Source: Clostridiales bacterium (lineage in GTDB: Bacteria > Bacillota > Clostridia > Christensenellales > CAG-1252). From it: DNA of 6,018 bases. Position 1 is the first letter of the stretch. Every line of letters begins with the position of its first letter. The position numbers were made by a program, and so were the translations under genes. Shown here piece by piece: positions 1 to 6,018 of the stretch. The stretch lies in NCBI GenBank assembly GCA_003445835.1, contig DMCI01000004.1, positions 1-6,018 on the forward strand, in the 5' to 3' direction. Under the pieces are notes generated by a model. That model saw nothing but the letters and a program-made list of their open reading frames with translations. It searched no databases and was not told where the DNA came from.

Positions 1-1622
1 TAAGGACCTTGCAACTGTTCGTGGATCATCCCCCGGTGCTGGATTATTACCGCCAGCGCTTCCAATACGTGCATGTGGATGAATACCAGGACACCAACGC
101 GGCCCAGTATACCTTCGTGCGGCTGCTTACCCAGGAACACGGCAACATCTTCGCCGTCGGTGACGAGGATCAAAGCATCTACGGCTGGCGCGGGGCGGAT
201 ATCTCCAATATCTTGGATTTCCAAAAGGATTTCCCCAACGCTCTTATCATCAAGTTGGAGCAAAACTATCGCAGTACCAACAACATCTTAAATGCCGCTA
301 ACGCCGTGATCGAAAACAATAAGGGCAGGTTTGGCAAAAAGCTTTGGTCGGATAAGTCGGACGGCGTCCGCGTGGAGATCTACAACGCGCAGGACGACAG
401 GGACGAAGCGGATTACGTCGCGCGTCAGATCTCGATGTTGATCCGTGAAAGAGGGTGTTCTCCCAGCGACTTTGCAATCCTCGTCCGCATCAACGCCTTG
501 ACCAAAAAGTTTGAGGAAAAGTTGCGTTACTTCCGCATTCCGTACAAAGTGTACGGCGGTTTCAAGTTCTACGAGCGCAAGGAGGTCAAGAGTTTGCTCG
601 CATACTTCCGCGCCATCGTCAACCCGCGCGACAACGACGCCTTTCTTCGTATCATCAACACCCCCAAACGCGGCATCGGCGACGCCGTGATCGAGGAGCT
701 TGCCGACCTTGCCGCGGAAAGAGAGACGACCGTTTCGGACATTCTCTTCGGTGATATGGAAGAGCAGGGCGTTTCCCCCAAGAGCGCAAAAAAACTTCGC
801 GTCTTTAAGGAACTCTACGACAAACTTCTCCAAGGCAGTCACGAGATGGGGCTCGGGGAGTTTGCCAATTACGTTGCGGAAGAGGCGGGCTTCTTCCTCG
901 CTTTCGTCGGCGACAAGGAAGAGGATATCAGCAGACGCGAGAATATCAACCAGTTGATCGGTGAAATACAGGAGTTTGAAAAATCCAATTCCGGCGCTTC
1001 CTTGGAAGAGTACCTGCAATCCGTTTCCTTGATCTCGGATACCGACGAGATACAAACGGACGACTTTTTGGTGCTTTCCACCGTGCATTCGGTCAAAGGA
1101 TTGGAGTTCGATACCGTTTTCGTGACGGGACTTGAGGAAAACGTCTTTCCTTCTCAGTCGTACGGTAAATCCTCGTCCGAGATCGAGGAGGAACGCCGCG
1201 TGATGTACGTTGCGATGACCCGCGCTAAGAAGAGGTTGTATCTTACGTCGGCGCGCTCTCGTTTTATGTACGGCTCCACGCAAAACAATCCGCGCAGTCG
1301 CTTTTTGAAAGAAGCGGAGGAAAAGATCCGTCCGCAAAAACTCTCTGCGGGCTTTAGCGGCGGGTATATCGATCGCTCTTCCGGCGCGGAAAAACCCAAA
1401 CGCAGTCTTTCGGAGATCGTGCGTTCGGTCAACGGTGCGGCGGCGGATCTTTCAAGCGTTTCCAAAGGCGCCATCGCTTTCAAACTGGGCGATAAAGTAG
1501 TACATCCGCGTTACGGCGTGGGTAGGATCATACAAATCAACGGCGACAACGCAAGCGTCGCTTTCGATGGGCTGGGCATCAAGCAATTCAACATGAAGAT
1601 CGCGCCCTTCAAAAAGGGATAA
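1..1622 (+). CDS. pcrA: ATP-dependent DNA helicase PcrA/UvrD type (5' end outside window)
   Basis: This is a superfamily 1 3'-5' DNA helicase that unwinds DNA in repair and limits recombination; in Firmicutes PcrA is essential. The reading frame is open at the left edge (first full codon at 3), so the start lies upstream. Roughly 200 N-terminal residues, including the Walker A loop, are missing. Visible motifs in order are II (DEYQDTN, from 78), III (GDEDQSIYGWRGAD, from 159), IV (QNYRST, 261-278), V (TVHSVKGLEF, 1080-1109) and VI (VAMTRAKKRL, 1209-1238). Domain 2B lies between IV and V and includes a 'PKRGIG' segment. The last 47 residues (from 1479, FKLGDKVVHPRYGVG...) match the PcrA C-terminal Tudor-like domain, which in Bacillus contacts RNA polymerase. 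That domain, the 'YGWRGAD' form and the ligA neighbour favour PcrA over Rep. No frameshift or internal stop is seen. A TTG at 9 is only an internal Leu codon. Confidence 0.96.
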   Translation, partial: RTLQLFVDHPPVLDYYRQRFQYVHVDEYQDTNAAQYTFVRLLTQEHGNIFAVGDEDQSIYGWRGADISNILDFQKDFPNALIIKLEQNYRSTNNILNAANAVIENNKGRFGKKLWSDKSDGVRVEIYNAQDDRDEADYVARQISMLIRERGCSPSDFAILVRINALTKKFEEKLRYFRIPYKVYGGFKFYERKEVKSLLAYFRAIVNPRDNDAFLRIINTPKRGIGDAVIEELADLAAERETTVSDILFGDMEEQGVSPKSAKKLRVFKELYDKLLQGSHEMGLGEFANYVAEEAGFFLAFVGDKEEDISRRENINQLIGEIQEFEKSNSGASLEEYLQSVSLISDTDEIQTDDFLVLSTVHSVKGLEFDTVFVTGLEENVFPSQSYGKSSSEIEEERRVMYVAMTRAKKRLYLTSARSRFMYGSTQNNPRSRFLKEAEEKIRPQKLSAGFSGGYIDRSSGAEKPKRSLSEIVRSVNGAAADLSSVSKGAIAFKLGDKVVHPRYGVGRIIQINGDNASVAFDGLGIKQFNMKIAPFKKG

Positions 1623-1628
1623 GAGGTG
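1623..1628 (+). promoter_or_regulatory. Shine-Dalgarno of ligA
   Basis: GAGGTG starts just after the pcrA stop codon and leaves 4 bases before the ATG at 1633. It selects this ATG over the second one at 1642 (protein start MGRMEEL versus MEEL), for which the spacing would be 13 bases. Confidence 0.8.
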
Positions 1629-1632
1629 GATT

Positions 1633-3570
1633 ATGGGTAGAATGGAAGAACTTGTTGCGCTTCTCAACAAATACGCAAAAGAGTACTACGAACAGGATAA
1701 TCCGACTGTTTCGGACGCGGAGTACGACGCGCTGTACGACGAACTCGTGATGCTTGAGCAGTTCGGCGGGCTCGTCCTGCCCGATTCCCCCACGCGCAGG
1801 GTAGGCGGCAAGCCAAACGAGGGGTTCCGTCAGGTTAAGCATAAGGAACGCTTGTACAGCTTGGATAAGACCAAGACGGTGGAAGGCGTCGGCGAATGGA
1901 TGGCAAAGATCGGCAAGGACGGCGCCGTCCCTCTTACGTTGGAGTACAAATACGACGGCTTGACTTTGAACCTCAGCTATGAAAACGGCGTTTTGGTGCG
2001 CGCTTGCACCCGCGGCGACGGCGAGGTCGGCGAGGAAGTCACCGAGCAGGTCAAAACAATCAAAAACGTGCCGCAGACCATTCCTTTTAAAGGGGAGATC
2101 GACGTTTCCGGCGAAGGCTTGATGCCGCTTTCTTCTCTTGAAAAGTACAACGCAGACGCCAAAGTCCCTCTCAAAAACGCCCGCAACGGCGTGGCGGGGG
2201 CGATCCGCAATTTGGACGTGGCGGAAACTGCGCGAAGAGGGCTTTCCTTCTTTGCTTACAACGTCGGTTACCACAAAGGCATCGACTTTTACTATCAACA
2301 TGAAGTGCACGAATTTTTGAAAGAGCAGGGCTTCAACGTCGGGGATTATTTTAAGGTCGTCACCGATTTTGAAGAGGTCAAATCCCTCCTTGCGGAAGCG
2401 GAGCAAAAGCGTCCGACTTTGGACTTTTTGATCGACGGAATGGTGTTCAAAGCCGATAGTTTTGCTTTGCGTGAAATGCTCGGATTTACCGAGAAATTTC
2501 CTCGTTGGGCGCTTGCCTTTAAGTTTAAGGCGGAAGAACTTTCCACTTTGGTCAAAGACGTCATTTGGCAGGTGTCCCGCACGGGAAAACTCAACCCGCT
2601 TGCCGTTCTTGATCCGGTGGATATCGGCGGGGCTACCGTGTCCCGCGCGACGCTATCAAACATCAGCGAGATTCGTCGCAAGGAGATCCGCATCGGCGAC
2701 CGCGTTTTCGTGCGTCGTTCGGGCGACGTGATCCCGGAGATCACCGGCGTGGCGGAAAAACTTCCCGACGCAAAAGAGGTGGAAAAACCTACCGTTTGTC
2801 CCGTTTGCGGCTCTCCCGTGGTGGAAAAGGGCGTTTTCCTCTACTGTTCCAACAACGAAAACTGCGCCCCCAAGATCATTTCCAAACTGGAACATTTTTG
2901 TTCCAAAGACGGAATGGACATTGACGGGCTTTCCGAAAAGACCATCGAGCAGTTTTATAACGAATTCGGATTGAAGAGCGCGGACGAACTGTTTACCCTT
3001 ACCAAAGAAGACCTTCTCGCATTGGAAGGTTTTAAGGATAAAAAGGCGGAAAACGTTGCCCAAAGCATCCAAAAGGCAAAAAATACGACGCTGACCAAAT
3101 TCTTGACGGCGCTCGGCGTCCCCAACGTCGGCAAAAAGGCGGCAAAGATGCTTGAACAGACCTTCGGCACCTTGGAAAACATTATGGCGGCATCCGTGGA
3201 GGACATCGCTTCCATCGAGGACTTCGGACTCATTACGGCAAGTTCCATCGTGGAGTTTTTTCAAGCGGAGGAAAATCGCACTTTGATACAAAAACTTCTT
3301 CAAAACGGCGTGACTTTCCTCAAAGAGGAAAAGAGGGAAGGCGTCTTCTCCGGCAGGACGGTCGTGATCACGGGTACGCTTTCGTCTTACAAGCGTTCCG
3401 CGGCGCAGGAGGAGATCAAAAAGCGGGGCGGGAACGTAGCGGACAGCGTCAGCAAGCAAGTGGATCTCGTCGTCGTCGGCGAGGACGCGGGCAGCAAACT
3501 CGAAAAAGCAAAAAAGCTTGGGATCGAAATCATCGACGAAGCGGCTTTCCTTGCGCTTTTGAATCAATAA
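1633..3570 (+). CDS. ligA: NAD+-dependent DNA ligase LigA
   Basis: This enzyme seals nicks in duplex DNA during replication and repair, using NAD+ as AMP donor. The protein has 645 residues, slightly shorter than the usual 650-680. Domain order is complete. The NMN-binding Ia domain has YYEQDNPTVSDAEYD at 18-32. The nucleotidyltransferase domain has catalytic Lys106 in EYKYDG (codon at 1948), TRGDG at 126-130, Glu161 in VSGE, DGMVFK ending at Lys273, and Lys297 in AFKF. An OB fold follows (about 308-375), then a four-cysteine zinc finger (Cys389, 392, 405, 411), helix-hairpin-helix repeats (about 425-560) and a C-terminal BRCT domain (about 569-645, with VITGTL and GSKLEKA). Several conserved motifs differ from consensus (SLDK for SLDN, VSGE for VRGE, VSRTG for VGRTG, ATLSN for ATLHN, CAPK for CPAQ), which suggests a divergent subgroup rather than loss of function. 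It is probably cotranscribed with pcrA (10-base gap) and is followed by a terminator. Confidence 0.97.
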   Translation: MGRMEELVALLNKYAKEYYEQDNPTVSDAEYDALYDELVMLEQFGGLVLPDSPTRRVGGKPNEGFRQVKHKERLYSLDKTKTVEGVGEWMAKIGKDGAVPLTLEYKYDGLTLNLSYENGVLVRACTRGDGEVGEEVTEQVKTIKNVPQTIPFKGEIDVSGEGLMPLSSLEKYNADAKVPLKNARNGVAGAIRNLDVAETARRGLSFFAYNVGYHKGIDFYYQHEVHEFLKEQGFNVGDYFKVVTDFEEVKSLLAEAEQKRPTLDFLIDGMVFKADSFALREMLGFTEKFPRWALAFKFKAEELSTLVKDVIWQVSRTGKLNPLAVLDPVDIGGATVSRATLSNISEIRRKEIRIGDRVFVRRSGDVIPEITGVAEKLPDAKEVEKPTVCPVCGSPVVEKGVFLYCSNNENCAPKIISKLEHFCSKDGMDIDGLSEKTIEQFYNEFGLKSADELFTLTKEDLLALEGFKDKKAENVAQSIQKAKNTTLTKFLTALGVPNVGKKAAKMLEQTFGTLENIMAASVEDIASIEDFGLITASSIVEFFQAEENRTLIQKLLQNGVTFLKEEKREGVFSGRTVVITGTLSSYKRSAAQEEIKKRGGNVADSVSKQVDLVVVGEDAGSKLEKAKKLGIEIIDEAAFLALLNQ

Positions 3571-3601
3571 AAACTCATGTTTTTGCATAAAAAATCCTTT
3601 T

Positions 3602-3639
3602 TACAAGCGCTTTCCCCGGTGAAACGCTTGTATTTTTTT
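3602..3639 (+). terminator. Intrinsic (Rho-independent) terminator after ligA
   Basis: An 8-bp perfect stem (TACAAGCG 3602-3609 with CGCTTGTA 3625-3632) continues, past a bulged C at 3610, into a 4-bp TTTC/GAAA helix closed by a six-base loop (CCCGGT, 3615-3620). Seven T residues follow at 3633-3639. It sits 31 bases after the ligA stop and should end the pcrA-ligA transcript. Confidence 0.9.
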
Positions 3640-3657
3640 CGCAAACTATGTTATATT
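3628..3657 (+). promoter_or_regulatory. Predicted sigma-A promoter of the yicC-gmk-rpoZ-coaBC operon
   Basis: The -10 element is TATATT (3652-3657; 5 of 6 to TATAAT), preceded by TG at 3649-3650, giving the extended form TGnTATATT. A weak -35, TTGTAT (3628-3633; only TTG matches well), lies 18 bases upstream inside the descending arm of the ligA terminator. Transcription would start near 3664, leaving a leader of about 44 bases. The call rests on pattern matching in an AT-rich stretch. It is supported by its place between a terminator and the first gene of an operon. Confidence 0.6.
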
Positions 3658-3675
3658 AGTAAATAATAAATTTAT

Positions 3676-3695
3676 CGGGCATACGTATATGCTCG
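3676..3695 (+). promoter_or_regulatory. Hairpin or palindromic site in the yicC leader
   Basis: CGGGCATA (3676-3683) pairs with TATGCTCG (3688-3695) around a CGTA loop. The 8-bp stem contains one G-U pair (3678-3693). The centre is a perfect DNA palindrome (ATACGTAT, 3681-3688). It would begin about 12 bases into the predicted transcript and ends one base before the GGAGG of yicC, so it does not hide the ribosome binding site. It could be a 5' stabilising stem or a protein-binding site. No known riboswitch or leader family is recognised. Confidence 0.45.
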
Positions 3696-3696
3696 C

Positions 3697-3701
3697 GGAG
3701 G
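3697..3701 (+). promoter_or_regulatory. Shine-Dalgarno of yicC
   Basis: A perfect GGAGG lies 6 bases upstream of the ATG at 3708, fixing that start. The protein then begins MFSMTGYGRGE, which matches the conserved family N-terminus. The in-frame ATG at 3717 (second Met) is too far from this site. Confidence 0.85.
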
Positions 3702-3707
3702 CGCAAG

Positions 3708-4580
3708 ATGTTCAGCATGACGGGTTACGGCAGAGGAGAATCGGAACAAAACGGACGTACTCTTGTCGTGGAATTAAAAAGCGTTAATCACAGGTTTTTG
3801 GACCTCGGCGTAAAACTTCCGCGCGCGCTTTTGTTTGCCGAAGATCATATCAAAAAGCTGATCTCTTCCCGCGTCAGCCGCGGTCATATCGACGTGTTTA
3901 CCACTTATTCCGCCCCCAAGGATCAAGGCGTTTTGTCTTTGAACAAGGCAGTTGCCGAAAGCTACGTCCAAATGGGCAAGGAACTTTCCGCCGCCTTTGG
4001 CGTCAAGGACGACCTCACCGCTTCTTCTCTTTTGCGGGTGCAGGGCGTTGTGGAAGAAGGCGTCGCTTCCGTTTCGGAAGAGGAAGTGCTTGCTTTGGTC
4101 ACCGAAGCGACGAATCGCGCTTTGGATTCCCTTTTGAAAATGCGCGACACCGAGGGCAAGGCGATCACCGCCGATATCCTTTCCAAACTGGACGAGGTCG
4201 AGCGTTTGACCGGCGTCATCGAGACCCGCGCGCCTATGGTCGCCGCGGAGTACAAGACTCGTTTGGGTGAGATGGTCAGAGAAGCGCTTTCCGGCGCCGA
4301 CTACGACGAGACCCGCTTGCTTACTGAGGTAGCTTTGTTTGCGGATAAGTGCGCCATCGACGAGGAACTCGCTCGTCTGCACGCGCACATCGGTCACTAC
4401 CGTAAGATCTTATCCACCGAGCCGACGGCAGGGCGCAAGCTTGACTTTTTGACGCAGGAACTCAATCGTGAAGCAAACACCATCGGCAGCAAGGCAAACG
4501 ATGCAGCCATTGCGGAAAACGTCGTGCTTTTGAAGTGCGAGATCGAAAAGATCCGCGAACAAATTCAGAATTTGGAGTAA
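3708..4580 (+). CDS. yicC: YicC/YloC family endoribonuclease-related protein
   Basis: This 290-residue protein is of normal family length. The N-terminal YicC-like domain opens with the hallmark MTGYGRGE (residues 4-11) and VELKSVNHRFLDL (21-33). The C-terminal DUF1732 domain carries TEVALFADKCAIDEEL (206-221), GRKLDFLTQELNREANT (242-258) and ends in EIEKIREQIQNLE, the characteristic family terminus. Escherichia coli YicC has been reported as an RNase acting on small RNA, and Bacillus YloC is its homologue; activity here is inferred from homology. It is cytosolic, with no signal peptide or membrane segment. It is the first gene of the second operon, after its own promoter and a strong ribosome binding site, and its stop lies 3 bases before gmk. 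In many Firmicutes remA sits between yicC and gmk; here there is no room for it. Confidence 0.95.
   Translation: MFSMTGYGRGESEQNGRTLVVELKSVNHRFLDLGVKLPRALLFAEDHIKKLISSRVSRGHIDVFTTYSAPKDQGVLSLNKAVAESYVQMGKELSAAFGVKDDLTASSLLRVQGVVEEGVASVSEEEVLALVTEATNRALDSLLKMRDTEGKAITADILSKLDEVERLTGVIETRAPMVAAEYKTRLGEMVREALSGADYDETRLLTEVALFADKCAIDEELARLHAHIGHYRKILSTEPTAGRKLDFLTQELNREANTIGSKANDAAIAENVVLLKCEIEKIREQIQNLE
4574..4577 (+). promoter_or_regulatory. Shine-Dalgarno of gmk inside the yicC 3' end
   Basis: GGAG in the last coding codons of yicC lies 6 bases before the gmk ATG at 4584. Ribosomes ending yicC would clear this site, so translation of the two genes is probably coupled. Confidence 0.7.
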
Positions 4581-4583
4581 GCT

Positions 4584-5192
4584 ATGAAAAAGGGCAAGGT
4601 ATTTGTGGTTTCAGGACCTTCCGGCGTCGGAAAGGGGACGATCTGCAACGAGTTGATGTCTCGCTATCCTTCGCTTGCCGCGACGACGGTCTCGGTCACG
4701 ACGCGCGCTCCGCGTCCGGGTGAGAAGGACGGCGTTCACTACTACTTCCGTTCGGATGAAGAGTTTGACAAGCTTTTTGCGGACGGGATGTTCCTTGAGA
4801 CCGTGGATAAATTCACGCACCGTTACGGCACGTTGTTTTCCGAGGTGGAAAGGGTGCTTTCTACGGGTAAAAACGTTATTTTGGAGATCGAGATGCTTGG
4901 CGGCGCCAACGTCAAAAAGCGCATTCCCGAAGCCGTGTTGATCTTCATTTTGCCCCCGACGTTGGAAACGCTGACCGCCCGCATCAAGGGCAGAGGGAGC
5001 GAGACAGCAGAGGAGATCGCCGTCCGTCAGGCGCAGGTCGAAAAGGAATTCGATCAAGCCGCGCCGTACGAGTACTTCGTCGTCAACGACGATCTTACAA
5101 ACGCCGTGGAAGAATTAAAAGCAATCATCGTCGCGGAGGGTCTCAAAGACACCCTCGTCGACGTAAAACAAAACTATTTTGGGAGGGACTAA
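4584..5192 (+). CDS. gmk: Guanylate kinase
   Basis: This enzyme phosphorylates GMP (and dGMP) to GDP with ATP, a required step to GTP and dGTP. The 202-residue length is typical. The P-loop GPSGVGKGT lies at residues 11-19. The GMP-binding region has SVTTRAPRPGEKDGVHYYF (37-55, with Arg41, Arg44 and Tyr53), FLE at 70-72 and RYGT at 80-83. The lid has GRG at 136-138 and Arg148. The adenine-side VVNDD motif is near residues 166-170. The usual (D/E)-I-D-x-Q-G signature reads E-I-E-M-L-G at 101-106, so the second Asp is Glu and the Gln is Leu. The first acidic residue, which contacts guanine in the yeast enzyme, is kept as Glu101. This departs from consensus but all other catalytic elements are present, so an active enzyme is expected. 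It follows yicC by 3 bases and precedes rpoZ by 4. Confidence 0.97.
   Translation: MKKGKVFVVSGPSGVGKGTICNELMSRYPSLAATTVSVTTRAPRPGEKDGVHYYFRSDEEFDKLFADGMFLETVDKFTHRYGTLFSEVERVLSTGKNVILEIEMLGGANVKKRIPEAVLIFILPPTLETLTARIKGRGSETAEEIAVRQAQVEKEFDQAAPYEYFVVNDDLTNAVEELKAIIVAEGLKDTLVDVKQNYFGRD
5182..5186 (+). promoter_or_regulatory. Shine-Dalgarno of rpoZ inside the gmk 3' end
   Basis: GGAGG within the run GGGAGGG lies 10 bases before the ATG at 5197 and 13 before the adjacent ATG at 5200. Spacing favours 5197, although starting at 5200 would give the N-terminus MIDPPID, closer to the Bacillus omega start. Confidence 0.7.
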
Positions 5193-5196
5193 TACC

Positions 5197-5391
5197 ATGA
5201 TGATCGATCCGCCTATTGATAAACTGATCAAAAAGACCGAATGCCGCTATATGCTCGTTTGCGGCGTTGCCAAGCGCGCGCGTGAGCTTCTGCAACAGGA
5301 AGGCGATATGCTCGCCGCCACCAAGCAAAAGCCCATTTCCGTTGCGGCAAAAGAGATTTACGAAGGCAAGGTCAAAATTTCCAGAGACTGA
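5197..5391 (+). CDS. rpoZ: DNA-directed RNA polymerase subunit omega
   Basis: Omega is the small RNA polymerase subunit that wraps the C-terminal part of beta-prime and helps core assembly. The 64-residue product is normal for Firmicutes. It has the family pattern: a start of IDPPIDKLIKKTECRYMLV (3-21), then KRARELL (26-32) and KPISVAAKEIYEG (45-57), which corresponds to the conserved helix ending in A-x-x-E-I. Two neighbouring ATG codons (5197, 5200) are possible starts. The first is chosen for its distance to the upstream GGAGG; the second would give 63 residues. The position directly after gmk and before coaBC is the standard arrangement in bacteria of this group and supports the call. Its TGA stop shares its last base with the coaBC start codon. 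Confidence 0.95.
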   Translation: MMIDPPIDKLIKKTECRYMLVCGVAKRARELLQQEGDMLAATKQKPISVAAKEIYEGKVKISRD

Positions 5392-6018
5392 TGAAGCGTA
5401 AGGTCCTCGTAGGAGTTACGGGCGGGATCGCCGCCTATAAATCCTGTTACCTCGTCAGCGCTCTCGTCAAGATGGGATGTGACGTCCACGTCTTGATGAC
5501 CGAGCACGCCAAAGAGTTCGTTTCCGCAATGACCTTTGAAACGCTCTCGCACAACCCCGTGGTGACCAATATGTTCCGCAGGGATCGGGAGTGGGAAGTG
5601 GAGCACGTTTCCTTGGCAAAAGCCTGTGAGGTGGTCGTCGTCGCGCCTGCGACGGCGAATTTTGTCGGTAAGATCGCCGGCGGTATTTGCGACGATATGC
5701 TCACGACGACATATCTTGCGTCCAAAGCCCCCAAGATCATTTGTCCGGCAATGAACACGGCTATGTACGAGGACGCCGTTTTTCAAAAGAACTTACAAAC
5801 CGTTGCCGCTTCGGGCGCAACCATTTTGACCCCGGTCGTCGGTCGTCTCGCTTGCGGGGACGTCGGCGTCGGCAAGATGGTGGAACCGGAGGTGATTGCT
5901 GAGGAAGTCAAGCGCGTACTTTCTTTGTCGCTGGACTACGCGGGCAAAAAGGTGCTCGTTACGGCGGGCGCCACGGTGGAGGATATCGACGGCGTTCGTT
6001 ACCTTTCCAATCACAGCA
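5391..6018 (+). CDS. coaBC: Bifunctional phosphopantothenoylcysteine decarboxylase / phosphopantothenate-cysteine ligase (3' end outside window)
   Basis: CoaBC makes 4'-phosphopantetheine for coenzyme A: the CoaB half joins cysteine to phosphopantothenate and the FMN-dependent CoaC half decarboxylates the product. The window holds 209 residues, the whole CoaC half and the first part of CoaB; the frame is open at the right edge. CoaC features are the flavin-binding VGVTGGIAAYKS (7-18), active-site His72 in EHVSLA, APATAN (85-90), DDMLTTT (101-107), PAMN with Asn122, and Cys155 in LACGDVGVGKM. These match His75, Asn125 and Cys158 of the E. coli enzyme, each offset by three. CoaB begins near residue 184 with GKKVLVTAGAT...IDGVRYLSN; the usual IDPVR is IDGVR. 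The ATG overlaps the rpoZ TGA by one base (TGATG), and only a weak AGAG (5383-5386) precedes it, so translation likely depends on ribosomes finishing rpoZ. Confidence 0.96.
   Translation, partial: MKRKVLVGVTGGIAAYKSCYLVSALVKMGCDVHVLMTEHAKEFVSAMTFETLSHNPVVTNMFRRDREWEVEHVSLAKACEVVVVAPATANFVGKIAGGICDDMLTTTYLASKAPKIICPAMNTAMYEDAVFQKNLQTVAASGATILTPVVGRLACGDVGVGKMVEPEVIAEEVKRVLSLSLDYAGKKVLVTAGATVEDIDGVRYLSNHS

Noticed and set aside
9..11. TTG as a start codon for the helicase
   Set aside because: The frame is open upstream to the window edge, the protein would lack the Walker A domain, and no ribosome binding site can be judged; the gene is simply cut by the edge.
288..1337. 349-codon minus-strand open frame opposite pcrA
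   Set aside because: It lies entirely within a well-supported helicase gene in complementary codon register, has no recognisable domain, and is explained by codon avoidance in the sense gene.
1609..2406. 265-codon minus-strand open frame opposite the ligA 5' half
   Set aside because: It overlaps the ligase catalytic domain in complementary register and shows no family similarity.
2656..3588. 310-codon minus-strand open frame opposite ligA
   Set aside because: Same register artefact; the sense strand encodes conserved OB, zinc finger, helix-hairpin-helix and BRCT segments throughout.
3589..3602. A-run/T-run hairpin (AAAAAA, TCC, TTTTT) before the terminator
   Set aside because: A pure A-T stem with a three-base loop is too weak to count as a separate terminator; it is part of the AT-rich lead-in to the strong stem at 3602-3632.
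5179..5196. TTG at 5179 as the rpoZ start
   Set aside because: It would place the GGAGG motif inside the coding region and add six residues not seen in omega proteins; the ATG at 5197 or 5200 fits better.

Overview
The window reads as a stretch of bacterial chromosome packed with housekeeping genes. All six genes lie on the + strand. The set and order (pcrA-ligA, then yicC-gmk-rpoZ-coaBC), GGAGG-type ribosome binding sites, an omega subunit resembling that of Bacillus, and an 'ALGVPNVGKK' helix-hairpin-helix in the ligase all point to the Firmicutes, most likely an uncultured, moderate-GC member of the Clostridia. The lineage is inferred from family features alone; no 16S or other typing marker is present.

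Left block (1-3570): the 3' two thirds of a UvrD/PcrA-type helicase gene, cut by the left window edge, followed 10 bases after its stop by a complete NAD+-dependent DNA ligase gene (ligA). The pair joins a repair helicase to the nick-sealing enzyme of replication and repair. The ligase keeps its catalytic residues but departs from family consensus at several nearby motifs.

Junction (3571-3707): 137 bases without a gene. It holds a good intrinsic terminator, an extended -10 promoter whose weak -35 overlaps the terminator's descending arm, and an 8-bp hairpin ending one base before the yicC Shine-Dalgarno. This divides the window into two transcription units.

Right block (3708-6018): yicC (RNase-related), gmk (guanylate kinase), rpoZ (RNA polymerase omega) and the start of coaBC (coenzyme A synthesis, cut by the right edge). 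Gaps are 3 and 4 bases, and rpoZ and coaBC overlap by one base (TGATG), so this is very probably one operon. It resembles the usual Firmicutes cluster, but the small gene remA (DUF370), often found between yicC and gmk, is absent.

Nothing here looks like a mobile element, CRISPR array, RNA gene, defence locus or other novel system. The points worth a second look are modest: the regulatory junction, the divergent ligase and guanylate kinase motifs, the missing remA, and the coupled rpoZ-coaBC start.
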